Positions 32,123 through 39,486 of a DNA stretch of 64,000 nucleotides are shown in pieces (position 1 is the first letter of the stretch; the number at the start of each line of letters is the position of its first letter). Below the pieces are notes generated by a model. That model saw only the letters and a program-made list of their open reading frames with translations. It made no database searches and was not told the DNA's origin. The stretch is from Actinomadura atramentaria DSM 43919 (GTDB taxonomy: Bacteria > Actinomycetota > Actinomycetes > Streptosporangiales > Streptosporangiaceae): assembly GCF_000381885.1 (NCBI RefSeq), contig NZ_KB907217.1, forward strand, positions 124,001-188,000, in the 5' to 3' direction. Both the position numbers and the translations under genes were made by a program.

Positions 32123-32952
32123 CGCGCCGTCACCTCCTGTTCGGCGAGGTCCACGCCGCCGAGCGGGGTCGGGACGCCGTCCGCCAGCACGACCGGGCTG
32201 CCGTCCGCGTGCCGCCGGTCCCGGTCGACGGCCAGCCGCCCCTCGGCCAGCGCGGTGACGCACCAGCGCAGGACGGGCCGGTCGCTCAGCTCCTTCTGGC
32301 GCGCCTCGTGGCCGTGCGCGTCGGACCGGTCCGCGCCCGCCGCGACCCACGGGCCGCGCGCGAGGACCGCGCCGCCGTCGTGCGTCGCGTCCACGAGGAA
32401 CATCGAGGTGCGCGTGGCGGGGTCGCCGCGCCGCAGGGCCGTCCCGACGGGGTCGAGGCCGCGCAGCGACCGCTCGCCGTCCGGCCCGAGGCTCGCCAGG
32501 TCTCCGGGGTGCTGGTTGACGATGCGGTCGCGGAACTTGGCGAGGAACCGGCCGTGAATCCAGCGGTGGTAGGCCAGGACGACCAGGTCGATCTCCCCCT
32601 CGCGCCGTTCGTACGCGGTGATCCGGTCGCAGAGCCGGTCGTGGAACGCCTCCGCGCGCTCGCGGTAGCGCTCCCGGTCGGCCTCGGTGACGGCGGCGCG
32701 GTAGCTGCCGCACTCGGCGGCGAAGTCGCCCGGCCACGTCTCGACGCCCTCGCGCCGCGCGAGGTCCAGGGCCGGGCACGCGCGCCGGTCCGACGCCGCC
32801 AGCACGACGCGGACGAGGTCGGGCCGGTCCCGCGCCAGCCCGCACAGCGTCGCCAGGTTCCCGCCGGTCGCCGACACCAGCGCCGCGACCCGCAGCGGGC
32901 GGCCGCGCCCGGCGAGCAGCGGCGGGACGGCCGGGCGTCCGGGTTCAGCCAT
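32119..32952 (-). CDS. PurN-like formyltransferase family protein
   Basis: This 277-residue protein resembles phosphoribosylglycinamide formyltransferase: an N-terminal VAALVSATGGNLATLCGLA loop, DLVVLAYHRWIHGRFL, then the catalytic Asn-His pair in RIVNQHPGDL (N146, H148) and the Asp in VDATHDGGAVL (D192). It is longer than PurN (about 210 aa) and is away from purine genes, so its formyl acceptor is probably a pathway amine. The neighbouring hydrolase looks like a formamidase. The overlap with the hydrolase gene is 8 bp. Confidence 0.88.
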   Translation of the reverse strand: MAEPGRPAVPPLLAGRGRPLRVAALVSATGGNLATLCGLARDRPDLVRVVLAASDRRACPALDLARREGVETWPGDFAAECGSYRAAVTEADRERYRERAEAFHDRLCDRITAYERREGEIDLVVLAYHRWIHGRFLAKFRDRIVNQHPGDLASLGPDGERSLRGLDPVGTALRRGDPATRTSMFLVDATHDGGAVLARGPWVAAGADRSDAHGHEARQKELSDRPVLRWCVTALAEGRLAVDRDRRHADGSPVVLADGVPTPLGGVDLAEQEVTAR

Positions 32953-33685
32953 CGGCGACCTCCTCGGTCAACGCGAGCACGTGCTGCCGCACGTCGCGCC
33001 ACGCGGGGCGCTCGGGCTTGACGAGATGCATGTGCCGCGCGCCCGGGATCTCCACCAGGCGCGCGCCGGGGTTCCGCGCCGCGTACCGGCGCGAGTACTC
33101 GACCGGGACGGTCTGGTCCTCGGTGCCGTGCATCAGCAGCACCGGGCAGGGCGGCGGCGGCCGGTGCGCGGGCGAGGTGTCGGCGATCCGCGCGCCCGTC
33201 CCCGCGACGAGCCCGGCGACCGCGCCGTCGCCGAGGCCCGCGCCGTGCGCGGCGACGGTGTCGGACACGGCGGCCAGGGCCGCGACCGCGCCGAGGCCGG
33301 GCAGCCGCGCCGCCGCGAGCAGCGCGAGGTGGCCGCCCGCGGAGTGCCCGGCGAGGACGGTGCGCGCGGGGTCGACGCCCGTCCGCCGCCAGAAGCGTTC
33401 GGCGGCCGCCACGACGTCGTCCAGGCAGCCGGGCCAGGTCCCGCCCGACTCGACGGTCCGGAACTCGACGTTCCCGACGACGGCGCCGTGCCGGGCGAGT
33501 TCCCGCGCCGGGCCGCGCAGGTCCGCGACCGTCCGCTCACGCCGCCAGAACCCGCCGTGGACGAGCAGGACGCCCGGGCCCGTGCCGCCGTGCGGCCAGG
33601 TCAGCTCCACGAACTGGTCGGGGTGCGGGCCGTACTCCGCCCGGCCGGTCCGCGCGCCGGTCGCGGCGGGGACGTCCGCGCTCAC
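32945..33685 (-). CDS. alpha/beta hydrolase, kynurenine-formamidase-like
   Basis: This 246-residue hydrolase has VLLVHGGFWRRER (HGGxW oxyanion motif, residues 43-47), the nucleophile in LAGHSAGGHLALL (S115), and a late Asp/His pair in LMHGTEDQTVPVEYS and EIPGARHMHLV. HGGFW plus GHSAG is characteristic of arylformamidase/kynurenine-formamidase relatives. Next to a formyltransferase-like gene it might remove a formyl group. GTG at 33685 overlaps the cupin stop by 4 bp. Confidence 0.88.
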   Translation of the reverse strand: MSADVPAATGARTGRAEYGPHPDQFVELTWPHGGTGPGVLLVHGGFWRRERTVADLRGPARELARHGAVVGNVEFRTVESGGTWPGCLDDVVAAAERFWRRTGVDPARTVLAGHSAGGHLALLAAARLPGLGAVAALAAVSDTVAAHGAGLGDGAVAGLVAGTGARIADTSPAHRPPPPCPVLLMHGTEDQTVPVEYSRRYAARNPGARLVEIPGARHMHLVKPERPAWRDVRQHVLALTEEVADG

Positions 33686-34362
33686 AGGATGCCGAGGTCG
33701 CTCAGCCGCTCCCGCCAGAAGGCGAAGCGCTCGTCGGGCATCCGGACCTCGCGGCGGCGGTCGGCGTCCTCGTCGGCGGCCCCGAGGCGGTACCAGACGT
33801 GCCCGTCGCTGCGCCGGATCATGAACGCGCGGCGCTTGCGGGCCGGGCTCTGGATCATCAGCGAGATCGTGCTGGGCGAGGTGAGCGTGGTGTGGAGCTG
33901 CTGGTGGTCGAGGGTGAGGACGTCGCCCGTCCGCTCCTCGCGGATCATGCGCGGCCAGAAGCGGGTCACGTCGGCGGTCTCGTCCAGTGGCTGGTCGGTG
34001 TCGTACAGCGTGTGGAAGTACGTGCCGTGCAGCAGGTAGGCGGTGAACGAGTAGCGGTGGTTGTGGACCCGCTCGTACTGCTCGTCGTTGGCCAGGCGCA
34101 GCCGGATGCGCAGGCCCTTGTCCGGCTCGTCCCAGATGACGATCTTGTCGTCCAGCGCGTGGCACTCGCACTTGTCCCGCAGCTCGGGGACGCGCGGCAC
34201 CCGGTCGACGAGCGCGCGGAGCAGGTCGGCGTCGTCGCCGATCCGCCGCGCGATACCCGCCGTGGCGGTCGCCGCCGCCTCCACGTCGTCCCAGTCGACG
34301 GCGGGCAGGCCGCGCATGACGTCCAGGACGTCCGCCTCGTTCGGTCGCGTCGCAGTGGTCAT
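33682..34362 (-). CDS. cupin-like protein, paralogue 2
   Basis: This 226-residue protein is a paralogue of the next gene upstream. Shared blocks are LLRALVDRV, DDKIVIWDEPDKGLRIRLRL, the metal-binding-type ERVHNHRYSFTAYLLHGTYFHTLY (H100 and H102) and DHQQLHTTLTSPSTISLMIQSPARKRR (H157). The pattern resembles a single-domain cupin with an HxH pair and a distal His, as in cysteine-dioxygenase-like metal oxygenases. The exact family is unrecognised. It lies 12 bp after its paralogue and overlaps the hydrolase gene. Confidence 0.8.
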   Translation of the reverse strand: MTTATRPNEADVLDVMRGLPAVDWDDVEAAATATAGIARRIGDDADLLRALVDRVPRVPELRDKCECHALDDKIVIWDEPDKGLRIRLRLANDEQYERVHNHRYSFTAYLLHGTYFHTLYDTDQPLDETADVTRFWPRMIREERTGDVLTLDHQQLHTTLTSPSTISLMIQSPARKRRAFMIRRSDGHVWYRLGAADEDADRRREVRMPDERFAFWRERLSDLGIL

Positions 34363-34374
34363 CGCCCCGTCCCT

Positions 34375-35055
34375 TCAGATGATCGCGAGCCGGCGGAGCC
34401 CGTCCACCAGGTCTTCGAACTCCGCGGGCCGCATCGTCTTGCGCGACCGCCGTTCGGGCTTCTCCTTCTCCGCGCCGTAGCGCCACCACAGGCGGCCGGT
34501 CTCCCGCTCGGTGATCAGCGACCGGTCCTTCTCGGCGGGGCCGCGCAGGAACAGCGACACCGTGTCGGGCGTGGTGAACGTCGTGTGGACCTCGGTGTGG
34601 TGCAGCGAGTAGGTGCTGCCCGCCGTCTGCCGGGTGACGAACCGCGGCACGGCGCGGCAGTCGGACAGCACCGCGTCCGCGTCGTCCTGCACGTGCCAGG
34701 GGACAGACGGGTCCAGCTCCCCCTCCAGCTCGTGCCGGGTGTGCCGGTAGTGGCCGCTGAGGATGCGGCTGGTGAAGGAGAACCGGTGGTCGTGCGGCCG
34801 GTCCCGGTGCTCGCGCGTGGAGATGTGAAGCCGCAGCCGGAAGCCGCGCTCGCCGCCGTCGTAGACGACGATCTTGTCGAGCAGCCGGTGCCGCTCGCAC
34901 ATCGCCATCAGGGACGGCTCCTCGCGGACGCGGTCCACCAGCGCGCGGAGCGCGTCCTTGTCGGCCGCCAGCTCTTCGAGCAGGTCGCGGGTGGTCCGGT
35001 GGGTCCGGGCGAGATCGGACCAGTCGAGGTCGAGCTTGTCCAGCACGTCGATCAT
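34375..35055 (-). CDS. cupin-like protein, paralogue 1
   Basis: This 226-residue protein has the same length as its neighbour. Corresponding blocks are DALRALVDRV, LLDKIVVYDGGERGFRLRLHI, the RPHDHRFSFTSRILSGHYRHT cluster (H88, H90, H102) and STYSLHHTEVHTTFTTPDTVSLFLRGPAEK (H157 aligned with H157 of the paralogue). Both ends differ, so this is an old duplication. It might be a heterodimeric metal-dependent oxygenase or isomerase. ATG at 35055 is preceded by a GGGGAGAAGG-type site. Confidence 0.8.
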   Translation of the reverse strand: MIDVLDKLDLDWSDLARTHRTTRDLLEELAADKDALRALVDRVREEPSLMAMCERHRLLDKIVVYDGGERGFRLRLHISTREHRDRPHDHRFSFTSRILSGHYRHTRHELEGELDPSVPWHVQDDADAVLSDCRAVPRFVTRQTAGSTYSLHHTEVHTTFTTPDTVSLFLRGPAEKDRSLITERETGRLWWRYGAEKEKPERRSRKTMRPAEFEDLVDGLRRLAII

Positions 35056-35101
35056 GACGATCCCAACCTTCTCCCCGCGCGCACGCGGGGCGTCGAGTCA
35101 G

Positions 35102-36526
35102 CTAGTGCGTCCGCGACCCGGACAGGACGGCGGTCCGCTCCCAGCGGCGCGGCGTCCCGGGGACGGCGTCGGGCACGGCGTCGGAGGCGGCCACGAAGCA
35201 GCCCGCGCGGTCCGGCGCGGCCCACGGGTCGCGGTCGAGGCCGAGGGCGCGGTAGGCGGTGAAGGACACCAGGTTCCACACGCCCTCGGGGGGCAGGCCC
35301 GCGGAGAGCGCGTTGCCGATCTGCCGGTCGATGGGCTGCGACCCGGCGGCGACGACGCCGCCCTCCTGGTACCACAGCGACCCCTCGTCGCCCTGGTGGA
35401 GCGGCTGGCCGCCGAGCCGCGCCGAGTCGCAGCGGTCGGTCATCAGCATCACGTTGCGCCAGCCCATGATTTCGGCGGCGCGGGCGGCGACGGCGGTGTC
35501 GACGTGCTCGCCGTCGAAGTTGATGCAGGCCGCCACCCGGCCCGCGCGGCAGAGCCGCATGATCGCCGCCGGGACCTCGCCGACCTGCTCGTCGAGGTCG
35601 GCCAGGTTCCAGGACGGGAGGTCGTAGGACGCCAGCAGCGCGTCGCGGGCGGCCCGCGCCCGCCGCGTGCGGAACGCGTGCCGGATCTTCAGCGGCATGT
35701 CGTTGAAGAGGTGGTCGGTGATCACGCGCGGGCCCGTCCGGTCGGTGTCCGCCCGCCAGGCGATCTCGACCAGTTCCTCGGTGAGCCGCGCCGAACCGGC
35801 CGGGTCGTCCTTGGTGTAGTGGCCGAGCGCGGGCTGCACCCCGCTCTCCACGAGCAGCGTGACGATCCAGGCGAGGTCCGGGTGGTCCACGGTCGAGCGG
35901 TCGCGCAGGCCGGACGCGGGCGTGAACGCGTCCGGCGAGACGACGACGTAGCGCAGGCCGTGCTCGCCGCACCGGGCGATGGCCTCCCACTCGTGCCGGG
36001 TGGGCGGCCACACCGTCGCGGCGGGCGTGCCGCCGTGGCTCGCCAGCAGCGGGCCCTCCAGCGCGACGCCCGGGACGAACGGCAGCTCGCCGCTCCGCCG
36101 CGCCTCGCCGAAGCGGCGCATGAAAGCGGTGAAGTCGTCGAGCCGTTCGCGGCGCAGGTACAGCGTCGGAACGCACAGGACGCCCTCGCGCGCGGCGGTG
36201 AGGTTGAGCTTGGCCAGGTCGAGCAGGTCGAAGTCGGAGAAGTCGACGCCCTCCATGCCGTGGCAGTGGATCTCCACCGGGAGGCCGTCCACGAAGTAGC
36301 CGGGCCGGTCGCCGAGCGCGGCCGCCGGGCCGTCCGCCGCGCGGGCCGCGCCGAAGGTGAGCCCGCTCCCGTCCCAGGACACGTCCTGGAGGCGGGGTCC
36401 GGCCGCGCCCAGCGCGGCGGCCGCGGTACGCGCCGGGCCGGTCACCGGCCGGCCGCCGCGGTCGGGGTTCCGCCCGGGACAGTCCGGCCCCGCGCCGGCA
36501 CGCTCGTCGCGAGAGACACCAGCCAT
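35102..36526 (-). CDS. NagA-like amidohydrolase
   Basis: This 474-residue protein has amidohydrolase features in the order seen in N-acetylglucosamine-6-phosphate deacetylase: VEIHCHGMEGVDF (HxH metal site), FVPGVALEGPLLASHGGTPA (EGP loop), PALGHYTKDD (GH), VITDHLFNDMPL (H-x-F-N) and VMLMTDRCD (catalytic Asp). The N-terminal about 70 residues are divergent. It is therefore a deacylase or related hydrolase on an unknown substrate. It is the first gene of Block C. ATG at 36526 with GAGGAAAGG upstream is preferred over the adjacent GTG 36529. Confidence 0.8.
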   Translation of the reverse strand: MAGVSRDERAGAGPDCPGRNPDRGGRPVTGPARTAAAALGAAGPRLQDVSWDGSGLTFGAARAADGPAAALGDRPGYFVDGLPVEIHCHGMEGVDFSDFDLLDLAKLNLTAAREGVLCVPTLYLRRERLDDFTAFMRRFGEARRSGELPFVPGVALEGPLLASHGGTPAATVWPPTRHEWEAIARCGEHGLRYVVVSPDAFTPASGLRDRSTVDHPDLAWIVTLLVESGVQPALGHYTKDDPAGSARLTEELVEIAWRADTDRTGPRVITDHLFNDMPLKIRHAFRTRRARAARDALLASYDLPSWNLADLDEQVGEVPAAIMRLCRAGRVAACINFDGEHVDTAVAARAAEIMGWRNVMLMTDRCDSARLGGQPLHQGDEGSLWYQEGGVVAAGSQPIDRQIGNALSAGLPPEGVWNLVSFTAYRALGLDRDPWAAPDRAGCFVAASDAVPDAVPGTPRRWERTAVLSGSRTH

Positions 36527-36554
36527 CACCTTTCCTCAGCACCGTCCACCATGT

Positions 36555-36607
36555 CATCACTTATAAGTGATGTGTTCAACGTAGGTCCGCCCGCGATCCA
36601 CTGTCAA
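36555..36607 (-). promoter_or_regulatory. promoter and operator C for the minus-strand block
   Basis: On the minus strand, TTGACA (36607-36602), an 18-nt spacer and TACGTT (36583-36578) are followed 6 nt later by a perfect palindrome, ATCACTTATAAGTGAT (36556-36571; 18 bp with flanking C/G). The operator would overlap the transcription start about 45 bp before the amidohydrolase ATG. The gap from 36527 to 36926 otherwise holds only the divergent promoter listed next; I see no gene in it. Confidence 0.82.
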
Positions 36608-36812
36608 GACCCGTGCGGAGCCCGGAAGCGGACCGGGCCGCCGCTACCGTCCGTGCCGGTCCGCGCGCGCGGGAACGCGCGCCCGCCGCTTCAATTCCGC
36701 CATTTTTTCAACGGTCGAACAACGCTTTCACCACCGCGTTCGCCGTCCCGGCGCGCATCTTTCGGGGCGCCGGTGCGCGGCGACCGTTCCGGCCCCCGGC
36801 CGCGGTCACGCT

Positions 36813-36840
36813 TTGAATCGCCACCCGGCCGACGTATAGT
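36813..36840 (+). promoter_or_regulatory. promoter of the ImmA/IrrE-like gene
   Basis: TTGAAT (36813-36818) and TATAGT (36835-36840) are separated by 16 nt, about 87 bp before the ATG at 36927. The palindrome found at sites A-C is absent here, so this gene pair is probably not under the same direct control. Confidence 0.5.
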
Positions 36841-36926
36841 GGCCCGAGGCGTCCCCGCAGCGCCCGGCGGGCACTGGCATTTCCCCCGAGGACTCACGCG
36901 GACCGGACACACGCAAAGGAAGCCGC

Positions 36927-37361
36927 ATGTTAGCAGCACGGGGCCGGAATTGGCGGCGCTGGCGTTCGATCATCAACGGATTGGACATCCCCGTCCCGTG
37001 GGACTCCACCGAGTTCTGCGCCCGCCTCTCCGCGCGGCGCGGGCGGGAGATCCGCATCATGCCGGCGCTGGCCAACACCGCCGCGCTCCCCTGCGGCCTG
37101 TGCGTCTCGACGACCAGCACGGACTACATCTTCTCCGTCGAGGGCATGACGCCCCTGCACCGCGACCACATCCTGCTCCACGAGGTCGGCCACCTCCTCG
37201 CCGGCCACGACGGCCCCCCGGTCTCCGACGACACCGCGCGGCGGCTCCTGCCCGACGTCGACCCGGCGCTGGTCAGGCGGGTCCTCGGCCGGACGGTCTA
37301 CTCGACCCGGGAAGAGATGGATGCCGAGTACTTCGCGACCCTCGTCCTCGCCCTCCGCTGA
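36927..37361 (+). CDS. ImmA/IrrE-family metallopeptidase-like protein
   Basis: This 144-residue protein has the zinc-peptidase motif HEVGH in ILLHEVGHLLAGHD, and a downstream acidic residue in EEMDAEYFATLVLAL that could be the third ligand, as in ImmA/IrrE. These proteases inactivate XRE-type repressors. In actinobacteria similar small proteins are often adjacent to an XRE regulator and a MAB_1171c-type protein; here the XRE gene is 12 kb away. The ATG is preceded by AAAGGAAG. Confidence 0.87.
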   Translation: MLAARGRNWRRWRSIINGLDIPVPWDSTEFCARLSARRGREIRIMPALANTAALPCGLCVSTTSTDYIFSVEGMTPLHRDHILLHEVGHLLAGHDGPPVSDDTARRLLPDVDPALVRRVLGRTVYSTREEMDAEYFATLVLALR

Positions 37362-37914
37362 CCGCGCGCGCCCGGCGATGGGGCTCACCGAGGCGCTGCC
37401 GCGCCTGGCCGCGCTCGCGTTCGGCGCGCTCGCGCCCACCGCCGCCGAGACGTACCGCCAGTGGCGCGTCTTCCGCAGGCTGGGGCCGCTGTGGCGCGCG
37501 ATGTACGCGGCGTTCCCCGACATCCGGCTCCCCATCCACGCCCGCTCGATGCGGATCTGCCTGTACCGGCGGATCATCGAGATCCGGGACGGCCAGCTCG
37601 CGGCGCGGCCCTACGTGGACGACGCCTGCCTGGACTCCTTCCGCGCCGCGGGCCGCGCGCGGGGCCTCTCCGGCCCGGACCTCGACGCCGCCGTGGAGGC
37701 CGCGGTCATCACCGTCTCGCTCCGCAAGCGCATGAGCGGCGCGGACCCGGTCCGGCCGCGCTCCCCCGGCGCGCTGCGCCTGGCGTCCGACGACCTGCGC
37801 GCCGAGGCCGAGGAACTCCAGCGGGTGGCCCGCGCGTTCTCCCATTCGCCGCTCGCGCGCGCCGCGCGAACACCGGGCCGCCGCCCCGCGCATACCGGGG
37901 ACGACGGCCGGTGA
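37321..37914 (+). CDS. DUF6545-like soluble domain (MAB_1171c C-terminal type)
   Basis: This protein has 197 residues (or 178 from ATG 37378). The conserved part, YRQWRVFRRLGPLWRAMYAAFPDI, then MRICLYRRIIEIRDGQLAARPYV and LDAAVEAAVITVSLRKRM, matches the cytoplasmic C-terminal domain of MAB_1171c-family proteins. The N-terminal membrane part of about seven helices usual for the family is absent; only one weakly hydrophobic stretch occurs. It overlaps the ImmA-like gene by 41 bp if ATG 37321, which has GGGAAGAG upstream, is used. It may be an ancestral fission or a stand-alone regulator domain. Confidence 0.7.
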   Translation: MPSTSRPSSSPSADRARPAMGLTEALPRLAALAFGALAPTAAETYRQWRVFRRLGPLWRAMYAAFPDIRLPIHARSMRICLYRRIIEIRDGQLAARPYVDDACLDSFRAAGRARGLSGPDLDAAVEAAVITVSLRKRMSGADPVRPRSPGALRLASDDLRAEAEELQRVARAFSHSPLARAARTPGRRPAHTGDDGR

Positions 37915-38124
37915 AACATTCTCATATCGGCGGCGTCTTTCCACGGCCTCATGGACCGTCCAATCGGCGGCCCTCAAATGGCGGCCGCGCGGCCGGGGGA
38001 AACAGAAACCCATTCGGCCGGACGCGGTCCGCCCCCAGCTAATACAACTGTCATCGACAATGCGCACGACAGCCGCCCGGCGCCGATTCCAATTGCGTCG
38101 GCCGACCCCCCGGGAGAGATGCCA

Positions 38125-39483
38125 ATGCACGTCGTCGACACGGTGGTCGTGGGCGCGGGAGTCGCCGGGCTGACGGCCGCGCGCGACCTCGTCCGCCGCG
38201 GCCGCGACGTCCTGGTCGTGGAGGCCCGCGACCGGGTCGGCGGGCGGCTGCGCAACGACGAGCTGCCCGGCGGCGGGCCGATCGAGGTCGGCGGGCAGTG
38301 GGTCGGCCCCGGCCAGCGCCGGGTGCTCGACCTGATCGCCGACCTCGGCCTGAAGACGTTCCCGACGCACATGGCCGGGCGGCACATCGCGGAGTTCGCC
38401 GGGCGGCGCAGCGCCTACACCGGCCGCATCCCGCGGCTCAATCCGCTCGCCCTCGCGGACATCGCGCAGGCGCAGCTCCGGCTGGACCGGCTCGCCGCCC
38501 GCGTCCCGAACGCCGAGCCGTGGGCGTGGGACGGCGCCCGCCGCCTCGACGGGCAGACGTTCGCGACGTGGATCTCCCGGCACGCGGCCACCCGCTCCGG
38601 CCGCGCCTTCCTGACGATCGCCGCGCAGGCCGTCTTCGCCGCCGAGCCCGCCGACCTGTCGGCGCTGTGGGCGTGCCACTACATCGGCGCGGCGGGCGGC
38701 CTGGACGCCCTCATCGAGACGCGCGGCGGCGCGCAGCAGGACCGGATCGTCGGCGGCTCGCAGCGCATCGCGCTGGCGCTCGCCGAGGCCCTGGGCGACC
38801 GGGTCGTCCTCGGCCGCCCGGTCACCGGCGTGGTCTGGACGCCCGGCGACGTGCGCGTCGAGTTCGCCGACGCGCCGCCCGTCCGGGCGCGCCGCGCGGT
38901 CCTCGCCGTCCCGCCCGCGCTCGCCGGGCGGCTGCGCTACACGCCCGCCCTGCCGGGCGACCGCGACCAGCTCACGCAGCGCATGCCGATGGGCCGCGTC
39001 GTCAAGACCAACGTCGTGTACGCGGAGCCGTTCTGGCGGCGCGACGGGTTCAGCGGCCAGGCCAACAGCGACCGCCGCCCGGTCGGCACGGTCTTCGACA
39101 ACACGCCGCCGGACGGGGCCCCGGGCGTCCTGGTCGGCTTCCTGGAGGGCGCGCACGCCGACGCGGCCGCGCGGCTCTCCCCCGCCGACCGGCGCGAGCG
39201 GGTCCTGGCCGACCTCGTCCACTACTTCGGGCCGAAGGCCGCCGACCCGGTCGCCTACCTGGAGACGGACTGGGCCGAGGAGGAGTACTCCCGCGGCTGC
39301 TACGGCGCGTTCTGCGCCCCGTCCACCCTGACCCGCTTCGGCCCGGCGCTGCGCGCGCCGATCGGCCCGCTGCACTGGGCGGGCACCGAGACCGCCACCC
39401 GCTGGATCGGCTACATCGACGGCGCGGTCGAGTCCGGCCACCGCGCCGCCCGGGAGGTCGACGCGGCCCTGGCCGGGGCCTGA
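38125..39483 (+). CDS. flavin monoamine oxidase family protein
   Basis: This 452-residue FAD enzyme begins with VVVGAGVAGLTAARDLVRRGRDVLVVEARDRVGGRLRN (Rossmann plus GG motif). It continues with GGQWVGPGQRRVLDL and ends with the family C-terminal motif WAGTETATRWIGYIDGAVESGHRAA. Family members deaminate primary or secondary amines to aldehydes. ATG 38125 has GGGAGAG at a proper distance and is preferred to the ATG 6 bp upstream. It may finish an amine in the cluster, or work with the convergent aldehyde and alcohol dehydrogenase genes. Confidence 0.92.
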   Translation: MHVVDTVVVGAGVAGLTAARDLVRRGRDVLVVEARDRVGGRLRNDELPGGGPIEVGGQWVGPGQRRVLDLIADLGLKTFPTHMAGRHIAEFAGRRSAYTGRIPRLNPLALADIAQAQLRLDRLAARVPNAEPWAWDGARRLDGQTFATWISRHAATRSGRAFLTIAAQAVFAAEPADLSALWACHYIGAAGGLDALIETRGGAQQDRIVGGSQRIALALAEALGDRVVLGRPVTGVVWTPGDVRVEFADAPPVRARRAVLAVPPALAGRLRYTPALPGDRDQLTQRMPMGRVVKTNVVYAEPFWRRDGFSGQANSDRRPVGTVFDNTPPDGAPGVLVGFLEGAHADAAARLSPADRRERVLADLVHYFGPKAADPVAYLETDWAEEEYSRGCYGAFCAPSTLTRFGPALRAPIGPLHWAGTETATRWIGYIDGAVESGHRAAREVDAALAGA

Positions 39484-39486
39484 ACG

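Noticed and set aside
33682..35055. Cupin proteins as hydrazine synthetase (cupin-MetRS type)
   Set aside because: No methionyl-tRNA-synthetase-like domain is fused or adjacent, so the specific N-N-forming assignment is not supported.
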